A DNA stretch of 64,000 bases from an uncultured Lachnospiraceae bacterium (GTDB taxonomy: Bacteria > Bacillota > Clostridia > Lachnospirales > Lachnospiraceae). The stretch is taken from assembly GCA_951800685.1 (NCBI GenBank), contig CATOJY010000001.1:246255-310254 (forward strand), read 5' to 3'. The translations under genes were made by a program, and so were the position numbers. Below the pieces are notes generated by a model. The model was not told the origin of the DNA, searched no databases, and saw nothing but the letters and a program-made list of their open reading frames with translations. Of this stretch, positions 10,301 to 21,400 are shown piece after piece (within the stretch, counting starts at the first letter, position 1; every line of letters starts with the position of its first letter).

Positions 10301-11374
10301 ATTTTTCTGCCCTGTGCTAAATACATCCATCTCTTTAAGCTCAGGCTCTTTTGTTACTTTCCGAAATAATTGGATGCTCCGTATCTCCTCTTCCGTCCCT
10401 GTGCTGGTCTTGTTATACCTCGCCTTGGTAATGAAAGGTGCAAGCCTCTCCATGGCATACCTATTTGGTATAGAGTCAAAATGCTCCATATCTGTGAAAA
10501 TAACGAAAGCCTTATTGTCCTCCCATGCAATAGGTATGGCGACGCAGTGTGACTTGTCCGGGTTGCCCTCACTCAGATTATAGACATTCAAGCCTGTCGT
10601 CTCGGTATCTATAGATAGCAGGAGCTTATCGCCAGTACCATCGATAAACTGCACGGCTTTGGCAAGCGGGGCTATAATCAGCGACTCAAAATCCTCAACC
10701 GTCGTAATGGCTTTATAATCCTTCTTGCGGACGCCGTCTTCTTCAAACCAGCTCATATCAAGCACATCGCAAAGTGTCTGGTATGTGACTGTCTTCAACG
10801 TTGAGACAATGACATGCTCTGCGGACTCGCGCGCAATCTGCACCATCTCAATATCGCCAAGCTTGACAGACATATCGCTTCCCTGCATATCAATTTTCAC
10901 ATCTTTGTAATTTATTGAGAAACTTTGGAATTCATTATTTTTCTTTTCATAGGCAAAAGTTAAATTCCTATCCGAGGCTGAAAATGTACTGAGCTTATCG
11001 ATGCCCACATTTCTCTCGCTATGTCCCAGTATATTATTTGCTGAAAAGCTATACATCGTTGCGAACCGTACTACATCTAAAAACCTTTCTATCTCGGAGA
11101 TAGTCAATGCATTGCTGGCAGTCACCACCCCGGTCGTACGCATACGTTTCATATGACATCGCAAATAACGTGCATCTGCATACTTCTCAAAAGCCCCCCT
11201 GCTTTTAAGCACAATATCCTGCGGGGTCTCACCCATAACATGTCTGTAAGAGTCGGATTTCGTAAACCTGTTAAAAATTGTATAGGTCACATACGACTTC
11301 GTCTCATTCATAAGGACGAAGTATAATTGCGACCCTATCGAGAATGTTCCTGATAATTTCACTGAATAAATCAC
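7349..11374 (-). CDS. Family A DNA polymerase with DEDD 3'-5' exonuclease domain and long acidic C-terminal extension
   Basis: Exo I LLLSIDTETTGLN, Exo II NLVGHNVTFDGR, Exo III YGCADADFTRLV; Pol A DFDMAQVEYRIMASLAEH; motif B RKQTKSVGFGVPYGLS; motif C WHMLIHDELLCSV. Confidence 0.93.
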   Translation of the reverse strand: MIYSVKLSGTFSIGSQLYFVLMNETKSYVTYTIFNRFTKSDSYRHVMGETPQDIVLKSRGAFEKYADARYLRCHMKRMRTTGVVTASNALTISEIERFLDVVRFATMYSFSANNILGHSERNVGIDKLSTFSASDRNLTFAYEKKNNEFQSFSINYKDVKIDMQGSDMSVKLGDIEMVQIARESAEHVIVSTLKTVTYQTLCDVLDMSWFEEDGVRKKDYKAITTVEDFESLIIAPLAKAVQFIDGTGDKLLLSIDTETTGLNVYNLSEGNPDKSHCVAIPIAWEDNKAFVIFTDMEHFDSIPNRYAMERLAPFITKARYNKTSTGTEEEIRSIQLFRKVTKEPELKEMDVFSTGQKNSDAEATEALEKDRVVSFRRSAINLVGHNVTFDGRVFFDYDVRPWFDDDTQQMAFVLSPKLIRGSKKLKMLTRKLLKCETPELEDILGKGNEDKYRYLTEKLVAEIYGCADADFTRLVFKALRDIMSDELYSQYRKQDVPMLNILYEAEYNGMNSDQKALFEMAQHSQQNLEILRNFMYDYVGRVVATRNEQRKLKAKLDSGILTKSEYSEQVQNISLEGMDCRFEFEIKASSIRDVIYGILGYKVFGYTEGDSNGNNKVPKTDKFVMKKLASCKIPQDARDSGHEWKLQHDVLASGVDYAEYEDAKEKHSKRLSDMVLVNADEFNSCRYPLAIVLSKYAVLNKEYTSYFKPILDTNMEGKIFKNFSLARIETRRIMNPGQTMKGTLKALIKPYSDDYYLLDFDMAQVEYRIMASLAEHTEIIHKMMDPEKDYHIETAAIVWRIPPYKVDKKLRKQTKSVGFGVPYGLSVMSLAETLFGAANDDTIFETQKLLLKWEASNKPIMDFLEGQRDKALLEWKLPDNLREFMDAYKREVVKDVKGKIISNEYVLDAHGNKVPAKVGRIANRYGFYRTFDLENMDNRKESSIRRKAGNYPIQSYAAELFRKILIRFYEICEEYGIQDKIKWHMLIHDELLCSVHKSVHPFLIYKLVMKACMIRIKGHTNYFVGINVGNTWGEVKDDAREAPVYFVKRMIDRYDRGEFKETWIDDAWEYVKPYRAKYIEDRIGEVLRRIIPDLDTCIIDANTILEKMDNYTVRSYVGDCYKENRKIAPLPSGATKEDEEYRSNEVFISKLESWLLDVYGTGRKIRGQDGSVYTVERGAADVEDAAEEIDYTELFDDEHNADNSYWSFDATGDDDDDDGSLNASYDGDEALDALRLDLECKGAKTVADVIVKEEEYDNLMLTPNQIIIRVEDSRLVELYKKALIKYVTAENAGKSILFKTSIRSLRWIHVKDDVDLHEIDSIITKCKQHKKEGGNNGVRIR

Positions 11375-12165
11375 CCCCCGGATAATTTTTTAGCATATTC
11401 ATACATCCTGTAACTCTGCGGGGATAGCACTGTATCGCCATGCTCCCCCTTAAGCAGGATTTCTTCGGTTACAGGTATATTCGATGACAGTATGATAGTG
11501 CTTAAAGTTTTGCTCCTGTAAACAGATTGCGTACGCGGCATCTCTATGCTGATTGCGCGTGCTACGTAATTTTGCACGTCTTGCAGGAACTGCGTCACCT
11601 GGCCATAAAAATCCGTGAGGACAGAGTATGTCGTCTCACGGATTGATAATGTCTTCAGCTCTTCGCTGTGTTGTTTAATGATGCTTGTAATAAACAAATC
11701 CAGGTATGGGTCCAGTCCCATGAATTTATTAAAATTTATATTGCCGACCTTATCGAAATTGTAATTAAGCAATGCTTCTGAAACAGTATCATAATCTGGC
11801 ATACTGCGTATGCTGCTCTGCCTGCACATGGTGAGTTCTGATAAAATGAAGTCCAATGCTCTGCTAAAGTCAATTGTGACCGTGAACGATTTTGAGTATT
11901 CACCTATCCCGAGCAGTTCTATTTCAGCGTAACTATCAGATTTCAAATTGCCAACTTGTATCATGCATTTTGGCCTCTTCAGCAGGCTGCGGACCCGATC
12001 CCTGTAGGCCAGGAACTCCGCAACATCGCTTTCTATTGCATCCAATGGCTCCAATGAGTGCCCTATCTTATATTTCCTTGAAAAAATCTGCCCGCCAATA
12101 CGGTTGCAGTCCTGTTTTACAGCCTCATTTTTAAATAAATCTATTTGCAAACTTGTCCACCTCAC
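11371..12165 (-). CDS. Hypothetical protein
   Basis: 264-aa ORF overlapping the polymerase start by 4 nt. Confidence 0.7.
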   Translation of the reverse strand: MRWTSLQIDLFKNEAVKQDCNRIGGQIFSRKYKIGHSLEPLDAIESDVAEFLAYRDRVRSLLKRPKCMIQVGNLKSDSYAEIELLGIGEYSKSFTVTIDFSRALDFILSELTMCRQSSIRSMPDYDTVSEALLNYNFDKVGNINFNKFMGLDPYLDLFITSIIKQHSEELKTLSIRETTYSVLTDFYGQVTQFLQDVQNYVARAISIEMPRTQSVYRSKTLSTIILSSNIPVTEEILLKGEHGDTVLSPQSYRMYEYAKKLSGG

Positions 12166-12397
12166 TCATAGCAGGTTCTTCACGGTACACATCAACTGAT
12201 ACTGCGTCGTATCTAAACTTCACGTATCGTTGCCGCCGCAAATCATAAAAACAATCCTTAATGAACACAACCTTGAATGCCTCTAAAATGTCGGCGTCCA
12301 AAGTTGTGCATACCACAAATTTAGAATTGTCACAGAATGTAAAAACAATAAAGCAGATCTCCTGCTTTAGAGCTGTTATTGCTTCTTCCACACACAT
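12131..12397 (-). CDS. Small hypothetical protein
   Basis: 88-aa ORF; stop and start share a base (TAATG) with the flanking gene. Confidence 0.6.
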   Translation of the reverse strand: MCVEEAITALKQEICFIVFTFCDNSKFVVCTTLDADILEAFKVVFIKDCFYDLRRQRYVKFRYDAVSVDVYREEPAMSEVDKFANRFI

Positions 12398-15300
12398 TAT
12401 TTTAGTATCCCTTTCAAATGGTCATAATCAATTTTCCCTATAGGCGTCAAAGAAAATTTGTTTCCTTTCACGCGAACCCAGAAACCTGAATTATGGACAT
12501 AGTTCAGGCTATCGGCTGTGTCCACGGAATACCTCTTATTGAATAGCATAAGGTATCCATCCTTATCGCACACAGCTGTGTGCAGCATCGCGCTAATCTT
12601 TCCAGTGAGGCTGTTTCCGAATCTTTTAATGAAATCCTTAGTTTCACGTAAAGAGCGTGCAGCTTCCTCGAGTACCCCACACTCCGCGTCAGTACCTGCA
12701 TTAAAGGCTGCGTGCTCAAGCCCTGGCCTTATCTGTATGCTTATTTGCTCATCGAGTATACGGAAGTACTCAAAAATATCTGGGTATCTGTTTATGAACT
12801 TATTGACAGTATCCACAATCACGGTATTCCCATGCTTCCCTGCATTTGCATAGAAAGCGTCATTCTCTACGACACTGTATGTATCTATCTCCCATAGGAA
12901 TGGAATATCGTTAATAGACATAATAGGTTTATTCAACTTGTACAGGTTAGAGAATGCTGTAGAACGCACTAATGCCCCAAATGCCCCGTCATTCATAAAT
13001 TTGCGGTATTCATTCATGCTGTGGAGTTTTTTATCCAATTCTGCATCTGTAAGAAACTCTCTCTTTGCATTACAAATGGTAACTAGTGCATTCAGCAAAT
13101 TCAGCCACAGCTTCTCATAAACCGAAACTGAGATAAACAAATCCCTTAATTTCTCCCAGTCGTTCCTTGCCGGGTGGGCAAGCAATGCATCTGCACAGAA
13201 AGAAATTGCAAACTCCCGGTACTTAATCTCCCGGAGTGCAGACTTTTCTTTCTCCTCAGTGTCGCACCCTTCCAATAAATACGAGAACTGGTCGGCTATG
13301 CTCCTGCCCCGTATGGCATAAAGATGGTTCCTCTTAACCGGATGCCCTTCTTTCTCCATTAACGCTTCTAGCAAGTGCACGTAACATCTGCTTAACTTCA
13401 TCCTTACACGCTCTTTATTCTCTGTGAGATTCTTGTAAGAGTCAAAGTTATAAATTGCTAGCATAAAATAAAAATGAAGCCCACGCAGGGTTCCCAAACT
13501 CTGCTGCTCAAACGTCCCTGTGTTTATGATTGAAGCTTCTACCCAATTAAGGCAGTTCCGGTACTTACCTATAAAATCTTTCCTTGCTTCCGCGCTGTCC
13601 AGGCCTACGCTAAATGGGTCAGTGTAACTGACATAATCCTCAGCCCCAGGATAAAACGGGAATTTATAAATCCTGTATGCATCACCGTGGGACTTCTGTA
13701 TTGAATCTGACCGCTGTTTAAATGCGTCCATTTCCTCCTGCCTGTCGAGGAGAGTCACTGACCGCTTACCAGCAGCCTTATCCCCAATAACACCTATCAT
13801 AAAATAGGACATTTCAGGCTTATACTTCTCGTACAGCACAAAAGCCTGCTGGTCGAAAGCCGCACATTTCTTTCGACGCTCCACATTATCGATTGCCGTT
13901 TTAATATCCCCAAGTGTGCAGGAATTTCTTAGGAAGTTCTGTATAGTCGCGGCTTCACCTGAAAGCTGTAAGGATATCGAATCAAACAAAGCATCATTAT
14001 TCCACATCCCGTTTACAACCTGTTTGGATCGTTCAGCATCCCTGTCCACGTCTTGCACTAGCTGGGCTACTGTACTTCCAAGCTTTAAATACTCATCCAA
14101 TGAATAAAAGCGTCTGGGAAGTTTTATATTCCTAAAGATCTCTGTCGGAATGCTAAACAGCGATATATCCCTTGAATTAAGGTATCTGATGAAATTCGCC
14201 AGCGCAACATAGCCCTTGTAAAGAATCTCAAACCGTTCACCGTTCCTCATCTTCGAACGCACGCTCACATCCTTGGAGTCGAACAGGCGCATCCCATCCT
14301 TAATGGTACCCTCTCTGTTCAGGTGTATATTCTCATTAACCTGTAATACTTTCTTATAAAGTTTAGAGACCTCAGACACCGCAATTGGGTTGTCCACAAG
14401 CATCTCCATTACCTTTGCAATATTATCCCTGCTGTTCTTTTTGTTATTGACATGGCTTGCGCCGACTATTACAGGATCCCATCTGTTCACTATACTATAA
14501 AGGGATGCCTTGGTCCCCAGGCTGCGGAAGATGGCCTCGCGCACCTCATTGGCTTTTTTATTGACATAATGCGTATAAATATCGGAGTAAGCCTCTGTAT
14601 TGTTTTTATGGACATAAAGTAGCTGAGAGGCAAGGGCAATATCACTTACAACAGACGGGAAATCAATATTAATCTTTTCTTTCCTATTCTCCATAGCGAC
14701 CAGTTCCATCTGGGTAGATCCCCTATCGCTCCCAATAATCTGGTCCTGATTTCTCTCGTTTGCCCTGTTTGTGTAAAATGTCCTGTTCTTGCTAAAGAAC
14801 TCCAGCGCCTTAATCAGCCACCCTACCGGATTATCATGGTTAGAGGAAAACACGTAGTCGCTGCTATACCTGTTAATCTGCTTATCCTTCAGATCGTTGA
14901 AGATTGCATTCAATTTGGCGGGGGTAGGGTTGACGTCCCCTGTGAATGCCACGTAATTGTTTTTTATGGCTTTCAGCACTTTCTCCTTTGCATAAGGTGA
15001 ATCCGCAAACAAAGACAGGCAGCGCTCATTACTGTAATCACGGAGTACACGCATTACCGCCTTATACAGTTCCTCTTCTGATATACACAAAGAGCTGCGA
15101 GTATTGCCGTACCTGCCATACTCGTAAATATTACACTGCCTCCTGCCCTGGCTGATGACTGGCTGTGTAGCCACGCATTCAATCACGGTCCGCACAATAT
15201 CAACATTCCCCTTGGTCTGCTTCTGTTTCTCTTCAACATAGTATCTCAGCGTAGAAGTACTAATCTTTAATGCCTCTCCCTCTAACGCTGCGCCAGCTTT

Positions 15301-15423
15301 ATCACCTATAATGATTGCGAGAACAAATTGCACTTTCCCTATAGGCAATGTGTCTTTTCTTAACTCACTTAGTAGCATAGCAACCTCCAGTCTGCTAATT
15401 GTCTTTCCGCTCGAAAGGGGCAT
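12397..15423 (-). CDS. Large hypothetical protein directly downstream of the RNA polymerase gene
   Basis: 1008-aa ORF, no recognised motif; 28-nt gap from the RNAP stop. Confidence 0.8.
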   Translation of the reverse strand: MPLSSGKTISRLEVAMLLSELRKDTLPIGKVQFVLAIIIGDKAGAALEGEALKISTSTLRYYVEEKQKQTKGNVDIVRTVIECVATQPVISQGRRQCNIYEYGRYGNTRSSLCISEEELYKAVMRVLRDYSNERCLSLFADSPYAKEKVLKAIKNNYVAFTGDVNPTPAKLNAIFNDLKDKQINRYSSDYVFSSNHDNPVGWLIKALEFFSKNRTFYTNRANERNQDQIIGSDRGSTQMELVAMENRKEKINIDFPSVVSDIALASQLLYVHKNNTEAYSDIYTHYVNKKANEVREAIFRSLGTKASLYSIVNRWDPVIVGASHVNNKKNSRDNIAKVMEMLVDNPIAVSEVSKLYKKVLQVNENIHLNREGTIKDGMRLFDSKDVSVRSKMRNGERFEILYKGYVALANFIRYLNSRDISLFSIPTEIFRNIKLPRRFYSLDEYLKLGSTVAQLVQDVDRDAERSKQVVNGMWNNDALFDSISLQLSGEAATIQNFLRNSCTLGDIKTAIDNVERRKKCAAFDQQAFVLYEKYKPEMSYFMIGVIGDKAAGKRSVTLLDRQEEMDAFKQRSDSIQKSHGDAYRIYKFPFYPGAEDYVSYTDPFSVGLDSAEARKDFIGKYRNCLNWVEASIINTGTFEQQSLGTLRGLHFYFMLAIYNFDSYKNLTENKERVRMKLSRCYVHLLEALMEKEGHPVKRNHLYAIRGRSIADQFSYLLEGCDTEEKEKSALREIKYREFAISFCADALLAHPARNDWEKLRDLFISVSVYEKLWLNLLNALVTICNAKREFLTDAELDKKLHSMNEYRKFMNDGAFGALVRSTAFSNLYKLNKPIMSINDIPFLWEIDTYSVVENDAFYANAGKHGNTVIVDTVNKFINRYPDIFEYFRILDEQISIQIRPGLEHAAFNAGTDAECGVLEEAARSLRETKDFIKRFGNSLTGKISAMLHTAVCDKDGYLMLFNKRYSVDTADSLNYVHNSGFWVRVKGNKFSLTPIGKIDYDHLKGILK

Positions 15424-15451
15424 TCATTACGATTGCCCCTTTTCGCCATTA

Positions 15452-18400
15452 TTAAAAGAATGAAAGATCTTCAAGCTGTACATCATCCTCATCATGCGGC
15501 GCATCCGCGGAGTCTGAATCTGTAAAGAGACTGTCGATCAGATCCACACCCCCGAATGTATCCACATCCTCCACAACACCCATATCATCAATAGTATCCT
15601 TAGCTGCATCCACGGCATCCGCTGTGTCCAGGCAGGGCTCCTGCGTATCGCTGTCAAGATTGTCAGCCGCGCCCGGCTCCTCATCGGTGGCGCTAGTACC
15701 AAAGGCATTACTGTCATCCAGCATTGTATCAAGCCCAGTAAAGTCTAATTCCCCTAAATCCAGACTTGTGTCCTCAAGCCCATGCACCACTTCGATAGCC
15801 TCACTCTCCTGGTTGAAATCCTCATCGGAATCAAAGAAAGGATTATCCTCAAACGCCCGGTTCACAATGACTGGCTGTTTTAGTGTTTTCTTCTCATCCA
15901 GAATCAAATTATTCCCAACAAAGGAACTGCCAATTAACGACGTTGTGGATGAGCTGTATACGCTATTCGCAAATACGGCGGCCTGCTCTGCCACATTCTC
16001 AAATGTAAGCATTGCCATAGGACCGCTGAAATGTGTGACGACCTCATACTTATCAGAAGTCGCCATATAATACTGCGTACTTGCTAAATCCTCCGGCAGG
16101 TAATTGCGCATAAGCTCAGAGAACTCGTAAGTCTTCCCGACCTCTAAATTCGTGTTGCCTTTGTCAACGATAGTAACCAGCAAATTCTGGCACCTCGCCA
16201 AGATCTCAAAGTGCCGGGCATTAATATCAATCCCATTGCTGCGGAATGTATCGAAGTATGCCATCATCCACACAATCTGCTTTTTCCGCAAAACTTCCTC
16301 ATCCGAATACCCCTGGCACCTTACTATTGAATTTGGCATTACATAGCCATCTGTGATAGACTCCCCATGCTTTACGTATTGGCCGTCTTTCACTATGATT
16401 GTTGTGCTGTCTAACTTCTGTTGCAGCTTACATGCGGCATTTCCATAAAGCCCGCTATCAATTGGGCACCCTGCATTCTCTGTGCGGCATTTAGCGCACA
16501 TCGTACAGTCCTGCTTCTCCGGAATAACAAAGCCAATATCCTTAGAGTCAAGCTTGATCAGCTTTACGTACCCATTATGCGGGGCTACCGTGGCAGTCTC
16601 TGAATTAGAACCACCAGGCTTTGAGCCACTCAGCAGATGCGAAAGTATTTCTACGCCACCGGCAATGCTGGTTCCTGCAGCGCCACCTGTATGGAACAGT
16701 GACATGGTAAGCTGTGCACTTGGCTCCCCAAGTGACTGCGCCGCTTCAATGCCAACATTTGAACCTACTTTGGGGATTGTCCCATCTGTGTACCTTCGCC
16801 CATAACAATGTGCGCACACACCCCCTACCGAGTGGCAGTCTAATAAGAGCCTTGCCGGAATCCTCTCGAGCCTGTTCTCCTCCACATAATCAAGGGTCTT
16901 GCGGGTAATGCACGTTATCGTTTTCCCTGATTGGTCATTACAGTCAGCTACCTCTTCGAGGTATGGCAAACCAGGGAGTCCATCCAATTCCGTGGCAGAT
17001 GCTTCCCTGCCTAGCAACAGACTTTCAACTACCGGGTTAAGACTGTAATACAGCTCATACACGCCATCATTGGTTTGCACACGTTTTAATTTTTCTGCCA
17101 CAATAATCCCAAGGCACTCATTCGTAATCTTTCTCCCTTTCAGGTAGTTTTTTAACGCCCGTAAGCTGTCCTCGTCATCCTCGCTTACCTTCGCGCCTTT
17201 CATGCTATCAATGGAAATATCAACATAATGCCGTTCTTTATCCGGTCCTGCTAGCACTAATGTGGAGAACCCTTTTTGCCTTAAATACTGAAGCACATTG
17301 TCAGTAATCTCGCCGTCCGGGGTAATCTCACTGAATTCTTTAAAGGTTTCCCTGTCAGAGAAATCCAGTCTCTTCCCGCCCAAATGCCGCTCTATAAATG
17401 CATCTGACGGCCTCAGCCTTACAACATTCTTAAAATCTCCCCATTGTACGTCGTACCACCAATTCTTCTTCCCGCAGTCGTCCTCTACAACATCAATACC
17501 ATCCAGCATATAAACAGCCGTCCTGGTTGCATGCCCGGCATTCTGCGTTTCATTCTGCGTGGATGCGACGCCGGTACGTGCAGAGAAAGATGTAATATAA
17601 GTGTCAAAGGAACTTATTCCCTCTGCATAATTTCCGGTGACTGGCATTTCCATGTTCTCAGATTTTGTCTTCTGAAGGATTCCTATGGCGCCGGTAGTCT
17701 GCATAATCTGCCCTATATTCCCGCGTGCCCCAGAGTCATAGATAATGAACAAATTATTATTCCTATCCATAGAAGCAGGGAGTGCGCTTTTTATCTTTCC
17801 AAGGGTTCCCTTATACAGATTCTGTATTCCCTTCTTCCTATCCTCCTCATGCACTATCCCCAACTGGTAGGCATTTTCCAACTGCTCTTTTTTCCTGTCC
17901 GCATCCGCAAGCAAGGAATGTTTCAAATCGTTACAACTGGCAGCATTAATATCCCCGGCAAGCGCTTCTTCCAGATTGGAATTTAACTCTTTGCTTAGCC
18001 TAAAGTATTCGCTCTCGCTGAGAATGCCCTTATCTCTTTCTTCAGCGAGGAGGTCTTTTTTACGCTGCCCCCTCTGTTGTAACTCATCTGGGATAATGCT
18101 GACGTTAATATCGTCTAATGAGAGAGTCACAGAATTAAGGTCGCTCGCGTGGAAGCCAAACTTTGTAATAGCCTGGTATATGTCTATACAATCCTCCGGG
18201 CGCTCGGTTACGAACTTTTCACATATCTTACTCAGCTTGCAGTATACAACATCCTTGCGTGTTCCTCCCTTGCCGGCAATGATGCCGTCATATTCCAAGT
18301 CGCATAAGTTATGCGTATCCCTGAATGCTGCATTGCACGGGATAGGGAGATGCAGGACGTTGCTAAATGGCCTGTCGGTGAACCCGCCTGGGATTAAGCT

Positions 18401-21400
18401 ATTAAATAAGATTCTGCCGGCAGTTGCATAATAATAATTGCCGTTCTGGCTGATAACAACGAGCGTGTAGTATTCAGCAATCCCCAGGTCTATATCGCTT
18501 GCCAGCGACTCTGTATCCGAGTAATACCTTATATCGCCAAGCACCTCAGGCGTCTCATAAACATCTGACACATTATTCTTTAGCATTGTCGCGCAATACA
18601 ACCCAAGCGCAATATCCTGTGCCGGCATTAATACAAGGGAACTATCCTTTGGGTTCCTGAACACGGACGCCGGTGACATCTTCTCCAGCGCTTCTTTTTT
18701 CGCAGTCGCAGAAAGGATTGCTTTTACCCAAACAGTATCGCCATCGAAATCAGCGTTGTATCCGCCACACACAAGCGGATGAATCTGTATGGCTTTAGTG
18801 TCGACAGCTTTGACGCGGTATGCCTTTATGCTAAATTGGTGCAGGGATGGCTGCCTGCCAAGCTCGACAACGCCTTCCTCTTCAACATACTGAATGACCA
18901 ATTTCCTTACCAGGTCATATGCTTCCCTTGCTTTCAAATTCTCTTTCGTTTCACTGTATGGGTCTATTGCTTTACTTGCAAACTTTGAATCCCACACCTC
19001 CATAAACTTCTGTGGCTGCCTTCCGCCTACAGCATTGAATAAAGCGCGCCACACATTCTTCGAAATAAACTTCCCATGTTTCTGCATACTGAATGCTTCA
19101 CACAAATATCCAATTAAAGGCTGTTTATATAACTTGACCAGCATGGACAGCGGGATACCTACCTCAGTAGGCTTCATATCAGGAAGCCCTGTTGGAATAA
19201 TAACAGACCGTCCAGAACAGAACATCTTCTTGCTTAATGTGTTTTCCCTGATTTTCCCATGGTGCTTTGAATTACTCTCGTCCCCGCTCCCGGTGAACCA
19301 GCGTATCAGGTTTGTCCTGTCCTTGTCTGAAGAAATATTGCGTTTTGCAAGTTTCTCGAAACCAAGGAACTGCTCTATATCCTGTAAAAGCGCCAGTGTA
19401 TTCGCTTCTGTAACACCCTGCGTGATACTGCGCACGTCCGCTAAAATCTGTTTATACGACTTGTCAAAATCAGACGTCCTGCTCTGTGCCCCGCCTTTCA
19501 TCAAAGGCCTAAATGTCTGTGGCATAACAGGCAGAGCGCTGATTACATAATCTGATGGGACAATGCCGGCATCAATATTATTTTTTAAACTGTTATAAGA
19601 CTTTAGCATACGAAGCAGTTCTTTATTGCTTGCCTGTTCTTCCGGTGTTATACTGCTCTTCTTCTTCGCTATCTCCGCCTCATACACAGAGACTGTTGAA
19701 TTAAAGTCATAGTTCTTAAAAACATAAATAACCGCCTCGTTCCCTGTTATAACATCCAATGGCATATCGGGGATGCCAGGCTTATAAATAGTCGGATACC
19801 CACAGGCGCTTATCGTCTTTCCTACAAACGTTTCTCCCCGAAGGAGTGAATAGAATAAGCCGCTTTGTGCAATCGTAGGTGCGGAAATTTTATGGCTTCC
19901 ATCACTGGCGCAGGTAACGACACGCACTGCTATTAACCGGTTCAGGATGCCCTTATTAAACCAAAATGGAGACACGATTTCTGTATGCAAATCAATATAA
20001 CTCCATTTTTCTTTCCCATCCATCTTGTCCCTGGGGGTCGCATCACTGCCGAATATCGCAGGATTGTGTAAGTCGTTCTCGTCATTAACAGAGTACACAT
20101 TAAGCGAGCGTATCTTAGTATCGCTGAGCGGCCTCAATGTGTAAAGGCCGTCCCTTAAATCAACATCAATGCCTAAACACCTTGTGAAGGTCTGCATGAC
20201 TAAATCGTTCTTGTTCTCCCCTATAACATCTACGTCCAGCTCACCGTTACATAGCCTCTCTTCCAGCTCAAGCTTCTTATCTATATCATCCGACTCTGTG
20301 CTGTACGTAGTCTGCAATACGCCTGTTGCCCCGATTCCCTGCAAACACCAGGACTCCATCTCACCGAACGACTGCCCGCCCTCATTTTTCTGCCCTTTCA
20401 AAGGCTGCTGGAAAATAGGGTCGATTGGCTCTTCAAGTGAAATGGCATTAACCTTCTTCTTCACCATATGGACCAGCTTAAACATATAATGCACGCCGAC
20501 ATTCACGGGCCGCTTAAAAAATTCTCCCGTCCTGCCATCGCAAAGCATCATTGGCTTAACACCTTGCCTGTCCGTCTGCTCCCGCACATAATCAATACTG
20601 CCTTTATAGTATGGAGCGATATTTACATACTCATTCTGCCGGTTCATGGCAAGCGCTAACGCACAATCCAGTAGCTGCGTAATATTCATACGTGAAGGTA
20701 TTCCAAGCGGATTGAGGATTACATCCAGCGTAAGACCGGTTTCCGGGTCATAAGGCATTTCTTCTTCAGGTATAATTTTACTTACCACACCCTTATTACC
20801 ACACCTTCCGGACATCTTGTCACCGCACTCAATATCACTCCTGGCGGCGATAATGATTTCTGCATAAACCTTATTGTCCTTCGTCTTTATATCTGACGAT
20901 ATAACCTGCCCACAGGAGTATTCATCCAGGAACTTATACTGGACCGTTACCTTGTCGCTGGAACTTACGATGACGCAGGCATAGGCGTCACCCGGGTTCA
21001 ACATTGCACCTACTGCGGCCAGACCCCTGTAATCCAGTTTATATTTCTTAAAATCGTGTTCCCTCGGCAGTCCAAAAGATTCAGTCTTATCTGAACGCTG
21101 TCTTAGCTCAACGGTCTTAGACACCATGGTGATTGAAGTCAATGTCTCGTCGTATACCAGCTTTGAGGAAATGCAGATAGCATCATCTATGGTAGACGTT
21201 TCGTATGTCTTATACCCAACTACGAGATTGACGCCTGGGCCGTATGACTGCTCTGCGCTGCCCTTATCCATCTCCAGACCGCCATAGTCCCCAACTGTAT
21301 TCACTTTCCTGTCCGCTAAAGGGTAGAAAGAAATATCAGAAGCAATTATAGCATCCCCACGGTACACTCCGTCTTTTGCAGGATGTATCCTAAAGGAGAA

